Shown here: positions 51,130-62,165 of the stretch, one piece after another
How the letters are laid out: the number at the start of each line of letters is the position of its first letter
Numbering within the stretch: the stretch's first letter is position 1
Assembly (NCBI GenBank): GCA_023634235.1
Contig: JAMKCF010000016.1
Coordinates: 1,178,001 to 1,242,000, forward strand
Length of the DNA stretch: 64,000 nt
DNA from: Pisaster brevispinus
Taxonomy: Eukaryota; Echinodermata; Asteroidea; Forcipulatida; Asteriidae
Direction of reading: 5' to 3'
Notes under the pieces: generated by a model
Told to the model about the DNA's origin: nothing
The model's input: the letters and a program-made list of their open reading frames with translations, nothing else
The model's database searches: none
Made by a program: the position numbers and the translations under genes

Positions 51130-51713
51130 TCTATTCTCCTGTCAGTTCTTATTTTTATTTTTTTTCGTCGAGCGTGATTGTAAACACGTCAGATCTTCGA
51201 CTTCGAGGTGCGCCGCGAATAATAGTCTTCGTCTTCATGTTTTGTCTACGAAAGAAACCACAGAGGGGACCCTGGTAATTGGCAGACAATAGAGGCAAGA
51301 TAAGTCTTAAGAAAATCTTGGACAGGTTTGGCCCATTGAGAGTGCGTGCGTTCAATAGCAGGTTCACCTTCAAAGGAAACTAGCCGACACTGAACTTTCT
51401 TTGAGTAGATAAATGACAGCCGAAGCACCGAAGTGTCCAACTTTCTTAGCTAGATAAAGGCGGCTTCCACAAAGGTAGCGGATTTAGAAATATTATACTT
51501 AACATAACAGGGTAAAACGGTGGGAGAGTGCACGCTGGCTGCTTCTTGACCTATCACTGCTTATGTACTGTAACCACTCTTTAATATCCAATCAACACTG
51601 TCGAGTAATCTGGTTCGGTGTCGGTCACCTGTCAGGTCACGTGTTGCGTCACGTCAGCTTTCTTGTTGCGGTTGCGCCAAGCCTGTGCAGTATGCCAGTG
51701 CGGCGGCTAAAAA

Positions 51714-51914
51714 ATGCACTTTATTGATAAAGAAACACGGACACTTGAACGACAAAGATTGTTTATGTCACTGGATACAATTTCACATACAAGTAAGTTT
51801 CCATTATGTGATTCATTCCCGACGAAAATCCGTTCGATGGCAGTGAACATCGTGCTCGGTCGTCTCAAAGAGAATGGTCCTCTGAACCAATTTTTTGAAC
51901 TCCATTTTTTCTGA
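51714..51914 (+). CDS. Possible small gene or first exon, product unknown
   Basis: A 66-codon frame beginning MHFIDKETRTLERQR in a locally CpG-rich stretch with CACGTG-like and GTCACGTCA sites upstream (51635-51660). A strong donor, CATACAAGTAAGTTT, lies inside at about 51790, so the first 26 or so codons could be a first exon. The second half (FPTKIRSMAVN) also looks protein-like. It ends at the 34-base palindrome. I recognise no family, and no downstream exon could be identified; it may be chance. Confidence 0.25.
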   Translation: MHFIDKETRTLERQRLFMSLDTISHTSKFPLCDSFPTKIRSMAVNIVLGRLKENGPLNQFFELHFF

Positions 51915-51946
51915 AACGGTCGGTTACACGTGTAACCGACCGTTTC
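51913..51946. repeat. Perfect 34-base palindrome
   Basis: GAAACGGTCGGTTACAC followed directly by its exact inverse GTGTAACCGACCGTTTC, with no spacer. A third partial copy (GGAAACGGTTACACGG) follows at 51947-51962. Confidence 0.9.
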
Positions 51947-51989
51947 GGAAACGGTTACACGGTTACAAAAAAAAACGTTTACGCACAGG

Positions 51990-52241
51990 CTTACTAGTCA
52001 CACCAGTCACCTAGGCCTAGTGTTAACCAACAAGAGGACCAATCCACCTTCCTGCCCCCTTTAATCAGCCTGACATAGCAATAAATAGTCTAGACTTCCA
52101 CACTAGTCACACTAGTCACCCAGGCCTAGTGTTAACCAACTAGACGACCAATCCACCTTCCTGCCCCCTTAATCAGCCTGACAAAGCAATCAGTAGTCTA
52201 GACTTCCACACTAGTCACACTAGTCACCCAGGCCTAGTATA
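51990..52241. repeat. 109-bp tandem repeat, about 2.3 copies
   Basis: GGCCTAGTGTTAACCAAC occurs at 52014 and 52123, and GGCCTAG again at 52231. ACCAATCCACCTTCCTGCCC and AGTCTAGACTTCCACACTAG are shared by each unit. Confidence 0.85.
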
Positions 52242-52379
52242 TTCACAACTTCTCCTGAAACTTCAAGTTATAGTCTTAATGCATGTCAAGTTTCAAATTT
52301 ATACAAGCTTCGCAATTGCACTTGTCTGCAAACAATTATTGCCCAGAAGAAGTAGAAGAAAACTACACATTAAAAGAAA

Positions 52380-52640
52380 AAAAACCCCACCTAATACAAT
52401 GTGTCAGATTTAAAGACACGGTTAAATATAGATAAACTTTTGGAGACTCTAAGTTGTTCGTTAAGCATGTTCCAGAGCATGGGTCCCTTATGTTTAATAG
52501 TTTTATGAGCAAGGGAAGTACGAGTGTAAGGAATATGAAAATTAGAAGTTTGGCGGGTAAAATGGGAATGAACATCTGAATTTAAATAAAAAATTGATTT
52601 AATGGCAGGAGGTAAACTTTTGCATGACAGCCGATACATC
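52380..52640 (-). mobile_element. LINE reverse transcriptase C-terminal fragment
   Basis: The minus-strand frame GYKLMYRLSCKSLPPAIKS then HFTRQTSNFHIPYTRTSLAH and LWNMLNEQLRVS is the classic end of a non-LTR reverse transcriptase. A stop lies upstream. 5'-truncated and non-functional. Confidence 0.75.
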
Positions 52641-53042
52641 AGTTTGTATCCCCCAAAAATTTAACCTGGAGACGTTACTGTTCTCAGATGGTGTATTCCA
52701 ATTACGGATTTTTCTTCCTGCGTCGACATCATAACCGCTCGAGATTTCCGGCGATATCTCAAAAACGCTACCACCTTTTAAACCCTTCAGGAAATGGGCA
52801 ATACTAAAGTCTGTAGTAGGTTTTTGCCTTTTTCCCCATAACTCCGCCCAGGAAATAAAAAAAAATTCAACTTTTGGGCAGTCCACCATCAAACCATGCA
52901 GAAACATATGGCAGGTGTTATTTGCACAGGGTAGAGCTCATTCACCTTGAAAATCTCATTACAAATCCTGCTGTCGGGAGGGCTGCCATCTGTTTGTACA
53001 CTTAAATCTTGGCAAAGTCTCAAGTGTTTAATATTCCCTTGG

Positions 53043-54484
53043 GTAAAGGGCGTCCGTAAAGTGAAACAAAACGTGGACACCCGTTCGAATCTTGGCTCCG
53101 AAAGAGTTTGCCGTCCCTCAATGATATCTGGTTTCCCAATTCCTGGGTTTTCCTCTCCCACGTTGAAAACCAAGCCTTCCTCCTTCCGTCGTCTTAAATT
53201 TACCCATGGGCTTGCAGTGCCAGCCACTTGTTTAGACTTCTTTACTTGTTAAAATAAAATTAACAACCCCAACGTACTTCGTTCTTTCACTTACACTTTT
53301 TATATATTAAATTGAAGTACAGGCGACCGAGCAAATAGTCAACGTGAATGACTACAGTAAACCCGACAATGGCACTTTTTTTTATTTCAGGCACTCGTGG
53401 GTAAATATGTTTTTCCTGAAAAAAAATAAATAAATAAATACAATCTTTACATACGAGTTTTTACTTCATTGCGAGAGCCATTGTGTTCACAGTTACTCAA
53501 TAACAGTTCAAATGTATTGTGTTATTTTACATCAGATAAAGAAAACACGTTTTGTATAATCTGAACCCGTTGCAGCACAATAAAATGTTAAGTTCATTCA
53601 ACTTCATCTCTGACATGCCTTCAACTCAGGTGTATATTTTAGAGCTTTCTGATTGGCTGGTTTCTCCCCATCAAACTTGTAATTAAGATAGCTGGAAGAA
53701 ACATGAGGTCACTGACACACGCAGCTCAAATAAAAAAGCCCCACTCGTCAGGTAAAGGGCGTCCGTAAAGTGAAACAAAACGTGGACACCAGTTCGAATC
53801 CTGGCTGCGAAAGAGTTTGCCGTCCCTTAATGATAATTGGTTTCCCAATTCCTGGGTTTTTTTCTCCCACATTGAAAACCAAGCCTTCCTCCTTCCGTCG
53901 TCTTAAATTTACCCATGGGCTTGCAGTGCCAGCCACTTGTAATGACTTCTGTATTTGTTAATATCAAATTAACAACCCCAACGTACTTCGTTCTTTCACT
54001 TAAACGTTTATATTATTAAATTGAAGTACAGGCGACCGAGCAAATAGTCAACGTGAATGACTACAATAAACCCGACAATGGCATTTTTAATTTCAGGCAC
54101 TCGTGCGAAAAAAATGTTTGTTTTTCATTAAAAGAAAGAAAAAAACTTTACATATGGAAAATGATGATTTAATTGAGTTTTTACTTCATTGCGAGAGCCA
54201 TTGTGTTCCCAGTAACTCAATAACAGTTCAACTTTTATTGTGTTATTTTACATCAGATAAAGAAAACACGTTTTGTATAATAGCTGTAACCATAGAGCAA
54301 GTTGCAGCACAATGAAATTTTCAAGTTCAATCAAGTCCATCTCTGACATGCCTTCAACTCAGGTGGCTTTTTTTAGCTTTCTGATTGGCTGGTTTGTCCC
54401 CATCAAACTTATAATTAAGATAGCTGGAAGAAAGTAGGAGGTCACTGACACACGCAGCTCAAATAAAAAAGCCCCCCTCGTCAG
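53043..54484. repeat. Tandem duplication, two units of about 708 bp, immediately upstream of the GPCR
   Basis: TAAAGGGCGTCCGTAAAGTG begins at 53044 and 53752. The units share CGAAAGAGTTTGCCGTCCCT, AAATTTACCCATGGGCTTGC, AAATAGTCAACGTGAATGAC and GTCACTGACACACGCAGCTC, with scattered substitutions and indels. Within each, GTTCGAATCCTGGC resembles a tRNA B box. The second unit ends about 45 bases before the GPCR ATG, so both carry a copy of the proximal promoter. Confidence 0.9.
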
Positions 54485-54528
54485 GTTGGTCAGTATTTTC
54501 CATCCTTCCTTGAAGACTGTAACAAAAT

Positions 54529-55485
54529 ATGGCTGCCGAAAATGTGTCCCTCCAGATATTCCGTGCTACAGTTGGAGTTCTTGGCATCTTTGGTAACTGT
54601 TTAGTGTGTGTAGTGATCGCAAAAGTCCGTTTCATGCACACTATCACCAACGCTTTCATCTTCAACCAAGCTGTGATTGATTTCTTCGGATCTCTTTTGG
54701 TCTTACTCAGCAGTCTGATACCCATCCCAGACCCCATCCCTCACAGGTTCGGTGGCATACTCATGTGTAATCTATGGATTTCAAACTACTTTGTGTGGTG
54801 CTTGTTCATATCCTCGACCTTCAACTTAGTGGCTCTAACCTTAGAGAGATACCTCGCCATTGTGTTCCCCTTCAAATATCAAGTCCTGGCAACTGGGAAA
54901 AACATCACTGCATCAATTAGTTGTGTTTGGATCTTGGGCTTTTTGTTCAACAGTTACGGCCTGTTCATTTATTACCTAGATAATGGTCAATGTGAACAGA
55001 AACTTGTAGCTCATCCACAAGTTCTTGGGGTTGCTGTATTTGTTGTAACGTACTTTGTACCCGTAAGCGTGATGCTGACTGTCTACATCCACATCTCTGT
55101 CATCTTGAAGAAGGGAGCTGGGAGAGTTGGACCAACGGCAGCTGCTACGATCTCTGGAGGGGGTGGAGCTACCGACAACCAGAGGGAGTCCCTGCTGCGA
55201 GCCCGACGTAACACCTTCAAGACCTTGTTGATTGTTTTCGTTACCTTCACCGTCTGCTGGACGCCGAATGAAACCATCTTCTTTCTCTTCAACCTCGGTT
55301 TGAACATTGACTTTACATCCACTATTTATATAATCTCCGTTGCCATGGTTGCGGCGAATGGCTGTTTGAATCCCTTGATTTACGCAATCAAATACAAACA
55401 ATTCAGAAAGGCAGTGAGGGCGCTTTTTAGCAGACGAGACACTTTTGTCAACGACACTTCGATTATAACAAATGGCCCCGAATGA
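54529..55485 (+). CDS. Intronless class A (rhodopsin-type) G protein-coupled receptor, 318 aa
   Basis: Seven-helix receptor in one exon. TM1 is about 11-33 with GNCLV (22-26); TM2 has the conserved D51. C80 at the start of TM3 and C155 in the second extracellular loop should form the usual disulfide. The DRY motif is ERY (106-108) with AIVFP following. TM6 carries CWTPNE (243-248) and TM7 ends NPLIY (281-285), then a short basic tail. N5 is in an NVS glycosylation site. The third intracellular loop has a Gly/Ala-rich insert (about 201-214). The start has a good context (AAAATATGG), and the stop is at 55483-55485 region with the tail ITNGPE. It probably belongs to a lineage-expanded group of invertebrate deuterostome orphan receptors. 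The ligand cannot be told from sequence; similarity to peptide or amine receptors is only general. Confidence 0.93.
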   Translation: MAAENVSLQIFRATVGVLGIFGNCLVCVVIAKVRFMHTITNAFIFNQAVIDFFGSLLVLLSSLIPIPDPIPHRFGGILMCNLWISNYFVWCLFISSTFNLVALTLERYLAIVFPFKYQVLATGKNITASISCVWILGFLFNSYGLFIYYLDNGQCEQKLVAHPQVLGVAVFVVTYFVPVSVMLTVYIHISVILKKGAGRVGPTAAATISGGGGATDNQRESLLRARRNTFKTLLIVFVTFTVCWTPNETIFFLFNLGLNIDFTSTIYIISVAMVAANGCLNPLIYAIKYKQFRKAVRALFSRRDTFVNDTSIITNGPE

Positions 55486-55758
55486 TCTGTCAGTTATCTC
55501 TATTACTAATACACTTCTATACAAACACCGGTTGGCATATGATACGGGTTACTGTCACTGCGTTAACAACAACAACAACTTTCACACTAAAACAACTTTC
55601 GGGTAATCAGTTAATCTGATGTGGTTTGCCATTTTGTTCTAGAGTTGGGGACCATTATGCCATTTCGCCTGAGTTATTCATGGATGCCGGATTCCTTTTG
55701 GGAATTTGTAATGTGTAGTGGTTGGACGATTTGAGTGAGCAGTGTGTAGTGCACTATA

Positions 55759-55764
55759 AATAAA
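55759..55764 (+). terminator. Poly(A) signal AATAAA of the GPCR gene
   Basis: Canonical AATAAA about 270 bases past the GPCR stop codon, the first on this strand. It implies a short unspliced 3' UTR. Confidence 0.55.
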
Positions 55765-56435
55765 TACTCTAACATCAGAATTGACCCGGATGCAGGTCCA
55801 GTGGGGCCCGACCCTTGTCTGGGTCAGTGACTCGGAATCTCTATCAAAACGACCAAGAAACGGGTCAAAACTGACTCAGATTCCGAGCTAAATTCACATA
55901 GAATCCGGGCCCCCTGGAAACCGCGTGATTTTGTACCAGGAATCAAGGTCATTTTGTACCCGCGGTTAGTTTTTAGAGTGTGTGCATTAATTCGTAGAGG
56001 TAGCTTCACCTTTTCCATTATCACCCCTTTGTCATAATAGTTTCTGTATACTTTACACATGTTAAAGAGGTGACTATTCTCCAGTTAATTATCGTTGACA
56101 TTTGATACCATGCAGAACGAACTAAGTTGACTGATTAACTGAATGTGAGAAACCGGTTATAAATTATACCGCGCATGTGCACAATTTTGGTTTTAATCAC
56201 CTCCCTGTGAGGATAGTGTGCGTCCGCGCCAAAAACTAGTTTTTAGCATCATCCGTGTGTCCTATTTAATTGATGTTATAATCATGAGATTCCCATTGTG
56301 TAATATTATTTAATGAAAATGTTTATTTGGTTTTCTCTTATTGATGAGAGCTATATATAACGGGCACCGAATTCACCAACTTGAATTTAGGCGGAAGGAT
56401 ATATGAACTATAAGCGGGTAGTTCGGTGCCTCGTT

Positions 56436-56487
<52 letters not shown>

Positions 56488-56496
56488 CCTCTCTCC

Positions 56497-56587
<91 letters not shown>
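56436..56587. repeat. CT microsatellite, about 150 bp
   Basis: Almost pure (CT)n broken once near 56483-56500 by CCCCCTCTCTCCACC. The open frames of repeated Arg-Glu or Leu-Ser on both strands are simple products of this. Confidence 0.97.
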
Positions 56588-56588
<1 letters not shown>

Positions 56589-57369
56589 AGTAGGATACAC
56601 TTATTAAACTCACACTTATTGAACAATTTGCATCGATCTGGTGATTCTGGGAGCATAGTTTGGGTTTTGTCACTACCACCAGACGATTTATATAGTATCC
56701 GGGATTGGGGTGTTTGTTTTCTCCATGATGGGAACGGACAGAAATAAAGGCAGTCCAACTGTTACTGCTACTATCTAATTGGAAAGTCACTGCATGTCAT
56801 CGGCATTGTCTTGTCAGTCTGAAATCCCTTACCCCTGAAACACTTCGGGACTCCTCAGGGGCTAATCCCCCCTGTCCGTATGGTCGTCAGCGTCCGTACC
56901 ACTACATGAAGATTACTTGTTTTGTGTCATTTTTTAGAACACAGCCATGCCTCAGGGAAATAAACTGAATCACTTCGATCGCAAAGTCGGACGATGTTTT
57001 CGCCCGTGCACCCCTCGTTTTCGACTTTCTTGTCGGAGGCGTGGCTTGCATTTAATAACGGTATTTGTAACTGTTATTTTCAAACAACACTTTACTTATT
57101 ACATTGCTTAAAGGAACTTTTTACAATGTACGTTTTGTGGTCGATAACAATCTCAAAGGATGTCTTGGGACAATAACGATTCCATCAAGCATGCACGTTG
57201 TTGGGAATTCTTCTTTAAGGTATAACCCATTTACCATCCAGGAAGTTCTACGTTCGAGCCGGGACATTACTCGTCTTATCATCTCTAAGAGTAAAAAAAC
57301 GGAGAGGCGACGGTATGTTCAGTGTGTTCGGGCCAACTCTCTAGAACCAGTTACCACGGACCATAAGAT

Positions 57370-57510
57370 CCTCACCAACAGTTGATGCTTTCAAACGCAA
57401 TCTCAAAACTCATTGTAGTGTGTTGACATTGCTGATGTTGTTCGTGTTTGTTTGTGAAGCGCCATGATCATTTTTGGAATTGCGCTATATAAGAGCTGTT
57501 ATTAGATAAA
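57370..57510 (+). mobile_element. LINE 3' end fragment
   Basis: VDAFKRNLKTH is readable at about 57380-57415, the usual last helix of a CR1-type reverse transcriptase. It is followed by TTTGTGAAGCGCCATGATCA and AATTGCGCTATATAAGAGCT, a standard LINE 3' UTR end. TAGA repeats follow at 57505-57525. Confidence 0.65.
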
Positions 57511-59264
57511 TAGATAGATAGATAGAATTCTTTATTGTCATCTGTATATAAAACATACATTGAAATTCGATATTAGTATTGCTATTATCCACAACGACTT
57601 ATCCAACCGATCCGTACAACCCCGTGTATAGTTTTAAAAAAAATAAGCCACAAAGTGTTTGGCTCGGGATTTAATTGTTGAAAGTCTGCGCATGCGGCTG
57701 CGCTTGTTGTTAAGGGCGTTACTAATTGCAGCCTTTGCTTGAACGCATGATGACGTAGTGATCTAGCTGAATATCCGCTTGAATGGCTATACGTCCACAT
57801 TTATCGAATTTAAACAAACAGCTGATCCGGATGCGGGTCCTGTTGGGCCTGACCCAGTTTGGGGTCAGTGTGGAATATGAGCCAAACATGGGTCAAACTG
57901 ACGCAAATTCCCATTTTGACCCCCTTTTGGGTCAGTCTGATTCAGAAATGAGTCAGGCCCCATGAGACCCGGAGTCCGCGTCAACTCTGACCTGGGAGTT
58001 TTTAGAGTGTGGCATATGAAGCCTACTTGTAAGAAGTGTTCCTTTTGGTCTTTTGAGTCACAATGGTGAGGCCATGAAATGCTTTTCTCAAGACAAAAAT
58101 CAGATTTTTGATGAATTATTTGAAGCCTCAAACTAGACCTAACTCTTCCAGAAAAGGGACAGATTAAAAACAGTCAATTACTTATTAATTAAACTTACTA
58201 TAATAACAATAACAAAGACGTTGCATTATTTAAGATCTCCAAATTCTTCGTTGATACAATGTCATCGTTTTCTTGGCAAACCGGGACTATCTATGAAAGT
58301 TTGGCTGCAGTGGCTAAATTGAAGTCAAATGTCAATGGTAGATAGAACCACGCCACACTTTCTAGAAAAGGGGCGGGGTGTCAGTCAAAACTGAAAACGT
58401 ACAACAGTGACGTTGCAACCCAACATATCACTCGCTGCAGGGTTTTACGATGCAGAACGGAAAGTGTTACAAAAGAAAAAATGAAAAAAGGCCCCTCTAA
58501 ATATACAATTAAAAAAGGAATAAACGAAACATTAAATGTAGTCTGGGTTTTTTTTGCACTCGGGAAACTTTGTTAATTGCCTTATCTGGATTTCATGCGT
58601 TCCTTCGTTTTTCTTCTGTTGTGGCACTTTTTCCGCTCATAAATCTCTGTGTATGGTTGTTATTAAGCCTAACGAACATCAAGTGGCTTAACGTGGTCTG
58701 ATCACAATTTTTACGCATTGCTCTTTTTGTCTGTTGTGAAATTACTTTTTTTCAAATTTATTGTTTGCTCCATTTCGGGCACTGAACCAGTGTCATGGTA
58801 CCACATCATAGAAATTACTTAAATAAACTTTTTCGGAACCTTCAACAATGGCTTTCAAAAAGAAACGTGCTCAACTGCAAAAGCCAATTATTTACATTTA
58901 TCTACAAAAAAAAACTCTCCACGAAACCATGACCCACCTTTCAAGTGAACCACGTTAACTGACTGATAAAAGGCCAGACGATTAGATTAAACGACTACCT
59001 CAAAGTTCAGTGAACTGGGATCGACTTAATAATCTTAAATCGATAACCCCTTCCTTTGCAACTGAAATTTTGAAGTTGTCTGGCTATAAACAACTCATAA
59101 ACTGGAGACTTTTTTTAAGACTAAACAAGTTTGACGACATCATTACGTAGGTTTTGAAGCTTTCAATCATTTTAAAACCAGTGTCGATGAGTTTAAAGTT
59201 ATTTGGCATGGTGAGATTCTCTAAAAGTGTTTGTCTGCTGTGAAATTGTATAAGTTCTCAACAG

Positions 59265-59565
59265 AGACGACTTCGATCATCAGCCTCCTGTTCACCACAC
59301 TTTGTTGAGCCTAGAACCCATTGTGTCTCTTTTGCCGATAGATCATTTTCTGTATATGGACCCAGAATCTGGAACAAACTTCCAGAATATACCAGAGATA
59401 TCACCTCACTGCATACATTCAAGACACTCCTGAAAGCTCACCTGTTTCAGGAGGTGTACCATCAATAATGTTTCTCCTGTTAGTGCCCATACATCAGCAC
59501 CCTAGAGCAAACTTTTGATTTTGGCGCGTTATACATTTCTTTTGATTGATTGACTGATTGAAATT
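59265..59565 (+). mobile_element. CR1/L2-like LINE 3' end
   Basis: GPRIWNKLPEYTRDITSLHT then KTLLKAHLFQEVYHQ and a stop, followed by a short 3' UTR and TGATTGATTGACTGATTG tail. 5'-truncated. Confidence 0.75.
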
Positions 59566-59627
59566 ACTTTTCTCAAATTAATTGTTGGCTCCATTTCGGG
59601 CACTGAACCAGTGTCATGGTGCCACAT

Positions 59628-60002
59628 AATAATAATAACAATAATACTAATCGATTCTTTATATAGCGCTTTATCACAGCCCGAGTGCCGTATCAAAGCG
59701 TTTCTGACATTATTACCTCTGGTCACGCTGAGCCATATATTTCATTCCTTAAACCATCTCAGCTCCCTGGGTAGTATACAGCCGGTGCTGCGAGTTTACC
59801 GCGCTCCAAGCTAATCATTCACATAAACCATCTCTGTCCTCACAGGTACCCATTTTACCCCTGGGTGGAGAGAAGCAGTTATGGTTAAGTGTCTTGCTCA
59901 AGGACACAAGTGTCACGACCGGGATTCGAACCCACATCCCGATGACTTAACCACCATAACTTGAGTCCGATGCTCTTATCCGCTTGGCCACGACAACCCA
60001 AT
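59628..60002 (-). mobile_element. tRNA-Leu-like SINE inserted in a duplicated segment
   Basis: On the minus strand the head is GTTGTCGTGGCCAAGCGGAT, with B box GTGGGTTCGAATCCCGGTCG. The tail runs to AATAATAATAACAATAAT at 59628-59645. It splits the second copy of the 58738-59232 duplication. Confidence 0.75.
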
Positions 60003-60889
60003 AGAAATTACTAAAATTACTTAAAGACTGAAATTACTAAAATAAACTTTTTGAGAACCTTCAACAATGGCTTTCAAAAAGAAACGTGCTCAACTGCAAA
60101 GCCAATTATTTGAATTTATCTACAAACAAAATCTCCACAAACCATGACCCACCTTTTAAGTGAACCATGTTAACTGACTGATAAAAGGCCAGACGATTAG
60201 ATTAAACGACTACCTCAAAGTTCAATGAACTGGGATCGATTTAATAATCTTAAATCGATAACCCCTTTCTTTGCAACTGAAATTTTGAAGTTGTCTGGCC
60301 ATACAACTCATAAACTGTAGACTTTTTTAAGACTAAAGAAGTTTGACGACATCATTACGTAATTTTTGAAGCTTTCCATCATTTTAAAACCAGTGTCGAT
60401 GAGTTTAAAGTTTTATGGTATGGTGAGATTTTCTAAAAGTGTTTTCTAAGCTTGATGGTGAGACGAAAACGACGTTTTAATATCACAGCCTTTAAATATA
60501 TTTTTTAGATTCTATAAATATGCAAAATTACCATTTTTATATCAATGCTTAGTTTGTAGTCATGCACCTGTCGTGATAAACCTATACAAAGCAATTTAGG
60601 CTGCCTTCTGACGCTGAAGTTGTTTGTTTTTTAATAGATCTGTGAGCTTTTTTTCTAACTTGTTTAATGATTGCTTTTTTGGTCTGAAGTCTTGATTTAG
60701 GGATATTTTCATGTGAAGGTTTTGTTGGTCTGTCCCAACAAGATGGACATTGTTGGGTGATATTTATGTAGGAAGGGTACCTTTTGACATTGTGGGGTTT
60801 TCCATTCATCGTTATCGTCTTAAGTAAAGTTTTTTTTACTAAATAAAAAAAATAAACTAGACATTCAGTGTTTGTCTACTGCAAAAACA

Positions 60890-62165
60890 AGGTGTTCGTG
60901 ATCGATGTCATCAAATATTTCATTTTATCATCCCGATTTGTTGTTCAGGAGTAAGATTTTGTTCCAATAAAAATCTTCAACTTCCGGTTTGAACCCAAAA
61001 ATAAGTCAAATGAGGCCATACAGTGTAGCGCTAGGTAAGTCCTAGGAGCCCTTTGTAATGCCGTGTAATTGATAAAAATCCAATGTGTGGTTCAGGAGTT
61101 ATGATTATTTCAAATATTGAATTTGATCATCCGGTTTGAACCGGAAGTCAAAGTCAAATTGGGTCGCATTCTGTGTGTCATTTCTTAAGTTGATAAATAC
61201 TTTCCCAATAATGTAAAGATTGTTTAAAAAAAGTTGTGCTTTAGAAGTTATGATTTGTTGAAACATTAATTTTTAACTTCCGGTTTGAACCGGAAGTCAG
61301 GGTTAAATGAGGTCACACTGTGTATCGTTTGTTAAGTCTTAGGAGCTCTTTCTAATGACGTATACTTGATAAAAATACAATGAGTGGTTGAGGAGTTATT
61401 ATTTTTTAAATTATAAATTTCATCTTCCGGTTTGAACCGGAAATCAAGGTCATATGGCATAACATTCTTTGTATCGTTTTGATATTTGAGATATGAATTT
61501 TTCAAATTTTCAACCTCCGGTTTAGACCGGAAATCACGGTCAAATGGGGTCACATTGTTTGCAGCGTTTGTTGAACTTTTAACGACCTATCCGATGATGA
61601 GTAGATTCTAAAAAATCCAACGTGCGGTTCATGAGTTATGATTTTTTACAAATATTAAACTTTGATTTATTGTTATTTGATACCCGACGACGTCATCATG
61701 ACATCATTAGGTTTGTGTCGTCTTGATATTAAGGTTTAAATGTCTGATGAGTTACTATGTTCAGTTAACTTGCAATCTTGAGTTATGCTGTAGAAAAGCC
61801 CAAAACATGACATTTTGAAGAAAACAATTGAAGGCAAACTTCGACCTAGGGTAACGACCCAGAAGTAAAGGTCTAACGTTTTTTGCGTTAATTTTTTTAA
61901 TGTTGCCCCAATCTTGATGTATCAGATGCCAAATTATGAGCATCATAGCTTTCAAATTCACGAAGATACAGCAAATAGCAAATGGTCAGTTATGACAAGT
62001 ATGTTGTCTTTATATTATGGTTCAATTGTCTGATGAGTTTCAAGGTTTAATTCAGTTTCAATCTTGAGTTATGGTGTAGAATAGTTCTCCGGAAGAAGAT
62101 GGAGAAGAAGAAAAAAAAACAGAACAAAAACAAGAGGTGTTCGTGCTAGTATTGCACGAACACCT
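60890..62165 (+). mobile_element. Helitron-like non-autonomous element with a central tandem array
   Basis: The left end AGGTGTTCGTG is at 60890-60900. The right end is a hairpin, AGGTGTTCGTGC (62135-62146), loop TAGTATT, GCACGAACACCT (62154-62165). It is preceded by GAAGAAGATGGAGAAGAAG and an AAACAGAACAAAAACAAG tract. In the middle are at least five monomers whose core is an inverted repeat of CTTCCGGTT and AACCGGAAG, centred near 60988, 61138, 61286, 61433 and 61523. There is no protein-coding frame. Helitron-type non-autonomous elements with central satellites and a 3' hairpin are known in molluscs and cnidarians; assignment here is structural inference. Confidence 0.55.

Larger units (their letters stand above)
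47700..54528. other. Intergenic region between POLE and the GPCR
   Basis: Divergent spacer between POLE (minus) and the GPCR (plus). After the POLE promoter it holds a palindromic MITE (47911-48038), an interrupted MITE with a tandem array (48640-49440), a LINE 3' UTR (50410-51010), a hairpin (51111-51129), a possible small exon (51714-51786), tandem repeats (51990-52241), a LINE fragment (52380-52640) and a 708-bp duplication (53043-54484). Confidence 0.6.
58738..60444. repeat. Duplicated segment of about 500 bp, copies separated by a LINE tail and one split by a SINE
   Basis: Copy 1 is 58738-59232 and copy 2 is 59559-60444. They share CCATTTCGGGCACTGAACCA, TCAACAATGGCTTTCAAAAA, AAAAGGCCAGACGATTAGAT and TCTTAAATCGATAACCCC. 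A LINE 3' end (59265-59565) lies between the copies and a SINE (59628-60002) interrupts copy 2. Confidence 0.9.

Noticed and set aside
52889..53227. 112-codon minus-strand frame repeated at 53748-53936
   Set aside because: Appears twice because the DNA is tandemly duplicated. The two copies differ by indels that break the frame, so selection for protein is unlikely.
56338..56790. Open frames of 75-150 codons rich in Arg-Glu or Leu-Ser
   Set aside because: Direct translation of a CT microsatellite in several frames; no support as proteins.
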